Origin: Mytilus trossulus
Lineage: Eukaryota > Mollusca > Bivalvia > Mytilida > Mytilidae
Assembly: GCF_036588685.1 (NCBI RefSeq)
Contig: NC_086374.1
Span: 19,956,886-20,020,885, forward strand
Reading direction: 5' to 3'
Length of the DNA stretch: 64,000 nt
This document shows, piece by piece, positions 62,001 through 64,000 of this stretch; the stretch's first letter is position 1, and each line of letters begins with the position of its first letter. The position numbers were made by a program, and so were the translations under genes. Under the pieces are notes generated by a model, which had not been told where the DNA came from, did not search any database, and saw nothing but the letters and a program-made list of their open reading frames with translations.

Positions 62001-64000
62001 GTTTGGTCTTTGTTCATATTTGTTTATGCATAGTTTGTTATTAAAAAATCTATTCTTACCATCGATCCCTCCACTGTCTTTAGATCTCCATTTATGTATA
62101 TTTTGTTCTACAATTTCTTTCACTGCTTCTAATTCATCAATATCTATAGAACTTTTGGCAACTTGTAAAAAAGTTTCATTCGTTAATGTTCTTTCTGTAC
62201 ACTGAAAAATTATACAGTAACAAATAAAAAGAAGCTATAACTATTAAAAAAATATAACAATCATTATTCTAATATCCTCTAACTGTACATATGCATGTAA
62301 AATAAAAGTAACAAGAATGTGTCCCTAGTACACAGATGCCCCATATGCACTATCATTTTCTATGTTCAATGAACCACGAAAATGGGGGAAAATCTCTAAT
62401 TTGGCATTAAAATTAGAAAGATCATATTATAAGAAACATGTGTACTAAGTTTCAAGTTGATTGGACTTCAACTTCATCAAATACTACCTCGACCAAAAAC
62501 TTTAACCTGAAGCAGGACAGACTAACGGACAATAACGAACGGACACACAGACCAGAAAACATAATGCCCATAAATGAGGCATAAAAATTTAATGATATCA
62601 ACACATTTTATGACAGTATCTCATCTATTATTCAAAATGTTTACAGTATTGCTACAGTATTGCATAACCATTCAAAAAGATGAATTTAAGAATGTACAGC
62701 TTTTAATTTGAAGATCAAATCCCCAACACACAGTTGCTCTTCAAATATAAAACTGTAATTCCCAATCTAATGCAGTGAATGTACTTTAAAATTGTTAAAA
62801 AAACAACATTTGAAATACTACAAGAATAGTTAAACAGAAGCACAAAAATCAATGAAGATGCTTAAATGATAGAAATCAAATACTTAACTGAATGAAATAT
62901 TTAACCTTATCTTGAAGATTTGATGGATTGAATTATAGAATAATTATACTTACAAACCAAGCTATATTTTGATTGACATAATCTGGATCGGACATTAAAT
63001 CTATTGTGGGTAAAAATATTCCATTTACTAAAACTTCCTACAAAATTAAAACATCAATTTAAGCTACTAAATAATATCAGTTATGTGGTTTGTCAATTTG
63101 TGAAGGAGTTGGTCCACTTACTAATATTTTGCCTCTAAAAACCAGATTTTTTTAAACTGCAATGATGTTGTGAAAATATATGAAAACACATGTTATTATG
63201 TACAATTGTTTCAGTTAAAATAGAAACTTCATCATTAGTAATGTATTTGAAATGTCAAAAATGTAGGCAATGGTGGCCTTCCGCTGTTTCTGCTCTATGG
63301 TGTGGTTGTTGTCGCTTTGAAACATTCCCCATTTCCTTTCTCAACTGTAAATTTGAAATTGCCTGAATTTTGGAAAAAATTCGAGTAGTTTATGTTAATT
63401 TTCTAAAAAATAGAAAGTAGCACCACCCCTTACCCACAAATATTTTTGCTGAAATAGTTAAAATATATCATATGCTCAACTTCAAAATTTAAGTCTAATA
63501 TATATTCATAGTGAATCAAGCAAATGTACTCAATTTTTTATTATACTTTCAAAAATCATACATTTAGCAATACAAACACACTAACTCTACTTGAACAAAT
63601 GAAGTTTTCAAAATGTTCATTTACAGGGCTGTTTTGGGAGGGTTACTGGTTCTACATCTTTGGTTAAACTGGATTTTTTTAATAGTCTTGACATTCTGTA
63701 CAGACATTTGCCCATTGGACCACAATATAATTACTTCATAATGTCATTAGTTTTTATTGTGTTGTTGGGTTACTGTCTCACTGTACATATTCTCCATATT
63801 TTTTTATATAGACTTTTTATACAGCTATTAATATAGGTATGAATGTCTATAATCCTGCTAGATGTATTATTCAGTTTTGAATGTCTATATTATGATTATG
63901 TGAATATTTATTTGACCTAACAGGCTAACACATCTGTAGAAATAGAACACTGTTTACTTACCCTCAATATATAACGAAAAGATTTATTATGAAAATCTTC
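41033..64000 (-). CDS. SNX25: Sorting nexin 25-like protein (PXA-RGS-PX-nexin C), N-terminus off the window
   Basis: SNX-RGS family; members tether or move lipids and cargo at ER-endosome contacts, and vertebrate SNX25 down-regulates TGF-beta receptor signalling. Twenty coding exons on the minus strand: 64000-63962 (partial), 63037-62954, 62201-62060, 61563-61463, 60750-60663, 60302-60247, 59790-59656, 56445-56341, 55530-55395, 52684-52653, 50279-50168, 49698-49550, 49139-49035, 48557-48447, 48038-47949, 47633-47571, 44098-43953, 43497-43429, 41789-41677, 41298-41033. They total 2142 nt, all in phase. Within the 713 residues seen: the end of PXA (LMSDPDYVNQNIAWF), RGS (about 140-290), an acidic linker, PX (about 344-470, with the lipid-binding YRRYSDFHDL), then nexin C (LLLMDEVFDL, NQWLRRR, ATYGDTINR, AFWPDGVLAE, RVFDMFQHRQLNRR). 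The order and C-terminal motifs match SNX25 better than SNX13, SNX14 or SNX19. Human SNX25 is about 840 aa, so roughly 130 or more residues are missing on the right. Confidence 0.94.
41800..42790 (+). repeat. Diverged ~130-160-bp tandem repeat in SNX25 intron
   Basis: Boxes like CCATGGCAACGGCAGCCATT recur near 41855, 41957, 42086, 42385, 42515 and 42675, each followed by a GAAATTCC or GAAAATTCC word and a GGAGCATTTTGAA-like block. The array begins about 10 bp outside the exon 41677-41789 and ends in AAACTGCCGGACAAGTAGG then GTATAATAATAATA. A 225-codon plus-strand open frame (41735-42412) comes from this repeat and is not a gene. Confidence 0.7.
42865..42891. repeat. GTCACCCGA hairpin
   Basis: GTCACCCGA and its inverse TCGGGTGAC form a perfect 9-bp stem around a 9-base loop. 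It is followed by TAATAATAAATACTTTATTT and a probable dispersed repeat tail to about 43000 (TACTAATCTCCCCTGATGCC). Confidence 0.55.
44290..44425 (+). repeat. Family A 5' fragment
   Basis: GTACCTGTTCCAAGTTAGGA then GCCTGTAATTCAGTGGTTGT and CAGGCCGTTTGTTTTCTC, matching the start of the copies at 47295 and 55700. It stops before the CCTTTATAGC block. Confidence 0.6.
45080..45945 (+). repeat. ~120-bp tandem repeat, about 8 units, in SNX25 intron
   Basis: GGGGTGGGGATCTC-like boxes recur near 45094, 45222, 45343, 45458, 45541, 45658, 45784 and 45904. Each is followed by CAAGTTCTCAAACAGGAG, GGGTGACC...GGGACT and TTGTTATATTGTCCCATACA. Two neighbouring units keep a plus-strand frame with a repeated peptide (FLYCPIYEYIW / LLYCPIHEYIW, then GGDL), but later units are frame-shifted. 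A family A-related end (CTTGTGGATAGTTGTCTCAT) closes it at 45955-46000. Confidence 0.8.
46330..46900. other. CG-richer segment with an 83-codon minus-strand open frame
   Basis: This stretch of a large SNX25 intron is richer in CG than its surroundings. A minus-strand frame at 46789-46538 starts ATGGCGGCAATT, encodes MAAILNLKEDDISYLF and a Cys/Arg-rich continuation (TSYARHARRTLKECKK). I do not recognise a domain. The GCGGCAGCCATTTTGG at about 46411 and its near inverse AAAATTGCCGCCATC at about 46779 suggest an inverted-repeat element of about 380 bp. The frame could be a remnant within it or an unrelated short gene. Confidence 0.3.
47295..47550 (+). repeat. Family A, near full copy
   Basis: Runs from AAGAAACCTGTTATTCAGTG through GGGCCCTTTATAGCTTGCTG and GTGAGCAAAAGGTTTGTGTT to the end GGAGAGTTGTCTCATTGTCA, TTATACCACATTTTC. 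It ends about 20 bp from the donor of exon 47633-47571. Confidence 0.75.
49341..49541 (-). pseudogene. Three decayed tandem copies of the 3' part of the SNX25 PX exon
   Basis: Immediately downstream (in gene sense) of exon 49698-49550, its last ~50 coding bases recur at about 49473-49541, 49407-49472 and 49341-49406, unit about 66 bp. The exon end encodes YSDFHDLNMLVQEK; the nearest copy reads CSNLHNLTMLVQEN in the same frame. In the two nearest copies the donor (AAAAA|GTAAGT in the exon) is replaced by AAAATTTTAATC; the farthest has AAAAGTTATC. They are therefore probably not spliced as exons. Confidence 0.85.
50650..50705 (+). repeat. Interspersed repeat fragment
   Basis: TTGACTTTGCTTATTGTTGA then AGGCTGTATGGTAACCTACA, matching 13975-14025. 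Confidence 0.5.
51117..51265. mobile_element. 149-bp MITE with CAGAGGCGG termini
   Basis: Left end CAGAGGCGGGTTAGG and right end CTTGATCTGCCTCTG are imperfect inverted repeats (CAGAGGC perfect). The interior contains GGGGGCCATGCCCCC and CAGTGGGCCCCCAC. I recognise this end pair as a dispersed non-autonomous DNA element; flanks are A/G-rich (AGAAAAG / AGAAAGT) and may hold a blurred duplication. 51290-51710 shows nothing else. Confidence 0.65.
51713..51902. repeat. ~190-bp near-palindromic MITE-like hairpin
   Basis: AGATTCTACCACTA at 51725 pairs with TAGTGGTGGAATCT ending at 51891. Inner blocks TAATACGATAT, ATCCACTC, CAGTTAAA and AAAACG pair with their inverses at 51800-51875. The loop is short (GTGAGGTTTGCCAGAG). 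Arms are about 80 bp with scattered mismatches. Confidence 0.8.
54511..54725 (+). repeat. ~54-bp tandem repeat, 4 units, in SNX25 intron
   Basis: TGAACCAAATGATCCTACGA recurs at 54511, 54564, 54619 and 54672, with ATATATCAATATTCAT closing each unit. The copies alternate GATCCTACG and GATTCTACG, suggesting a two-unit block was duplicated. The surrounding intron (52700-54500, 54730-55390) shows no other feature. Confidence 0.9.
55690..56000 (+). repeat. Family A, full-length-like copy
   Basis: From about TTTGCACCTGTCCTAAGTAC through AGTTGTCCTTAGTTTATGTA, TATATAGATTAGACAATTGG, GGGGCCCTTTATAGCTTGTT and GTGAGCCAAGGCTCCATGTT to GAGAGTTGTCTCATTGGAAC then TCATACCACCTC. The most complete of the copies here. 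Confidence 0.75.
56025..56095 (+). repeat. Family E short copy
   Basis: ACTCATCATAGATACCAGGA then TTTTATATTTACGCCAAACC, followed by CAGCGGGGCTTC; matches the head of the copy at 13325-13560. Confidence 0.55.
56799..59597. mobile_element. 2.8-kb TTAA-flanked DNA element in SNX25 intron
   Basis: TTAA at 56795-56798 precedes AGGGAAACTTCGC, and GCGAATTATCCCT is followed by TTAA at 59598-59601. The terminal inverted repeats match at 11 of 13 bases. TTAA duplications are typical of piggyBac and Kolobok elements; the AGG start fits Kolobok better than the CCC of piggyBac, but this is inference. Short minus-strand frames (for example 57547-57236, containing RLNTWTCHLTPPTIPLG) show no recognised transposase. 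The element makes up almost all of the intron between exons 56445-56341 and 59790-59656. Confidence 0.65.
62310..62585 (+). repeat. Family D repeat, copy 2
   Basis: ACAAGAATGTGTCCCTAGTA, GATGCCCCATATGCACTATC, GTACTAAGTTTCAAGTTGAT, TTTAACCTGAAGCAGGACAG, then a GGACAATAACGAACGGACAC stretch and CAGACCAGAAAACATAATGC. Longer at its end than the copy at 10015-10260. Confidence 0.7.
63270..63350 (+). repeat. Family C end fragment
   Basis: CTTCCGCTGTTTCTGCTCTA, GGTGTGGTTGTTGTCGCTTT and CATTCCCCATTTCCTTTCTC, matching 7097-7151. Confidence 0.6.
63755..63815 (+). repeat. Interspersed repeat end fragment
   Basis: GTGTTGTTGGGTTACTGTCT, CACTGTACATATTCTCCATA and a T-rich tail TTTTTTTATATAG; similar in layout to the family A and C ends (TTGTCTCATTG, CATACCACAT, T-rich). 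Confidence 0.4.

Overview
The window is nuclear DNA from a eukaryote, most likely a marine bivalve of the mussel (Mytilus-like) group. It is AT-rich. Its genes are split into many small exons with GT-AG introns, and the introns and spacers are full of short interspersed repeats that I recognise from mussel sequences. The species is an inference from memory of those repeats. The gene calls rest on exon-by-exon protein matches to conserved animal families, with reading phase checked across every junction.

Layout, left to right. (1) About 1-3125 holds interspersed repeats, including a tandem ~150-bp family that runs to within a few bases of a splice donor. (2) 3130-5057, minus strand: two exons of a DDX11/CHL1-type iron-sulfur DNA helicase; the C-terminal exons lie beyond the left edge and a tiny candidate start exon sits at 5638-5659. 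(3) About 5.7-10.3 kb is repeat-rich, with a long foldback and a small MITE. (4) 11946-17431, minus strand: a complete calaxin (CLXN/EFCAB1) gene, seven coding exons, 191 aa. (5) 17432-18949 is a divergent promoter region containing an inverted repeat and a 40-bp tandem duplication. (6) 18950-31646, plus strand: a complete glycylpeptide N-tetradecanoyltransferase (NMT) gene, 13 coding exons, 555 aa, with a 1.17-kb hAT-like element in intron 3 and a 2.7-kb 32-bp minisatellite in intron 10. (7) About 31.6-37.1 kb is the NMT 3' flank, ending in a 2.2-kb array of 36-bp repeats that has inverted outlier copies on its left. (8) 41033 to beyond 64000, minus strand: most of a SNX25-type sorting nexin (PXA, RGS, PX and nexin C-terminal domains); 20 coding exons, 713 codons plus stop. 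Its introns carry tandem repeats, MITE-like hairpins, a 2.8-kb TTAA-flanked element and decayed copies of part of its own PX exon.

The four genes have unrelated housekeeping or ciliary roles: genome maintenance, outer dynein arm regulation, protein lipidation and endosomal/membrane-contact trafficking. Nothing in the sequence suggests they form one pathway. I see no bacterial-type defence system, CRISPR array, rRNA or tRNA. The unusual content is in the repeats: two large minisatellites with distinct reading-frame behaviour, partial-exon tandem copies, and several apparently undocumented non-autonomous elements with clear ends.
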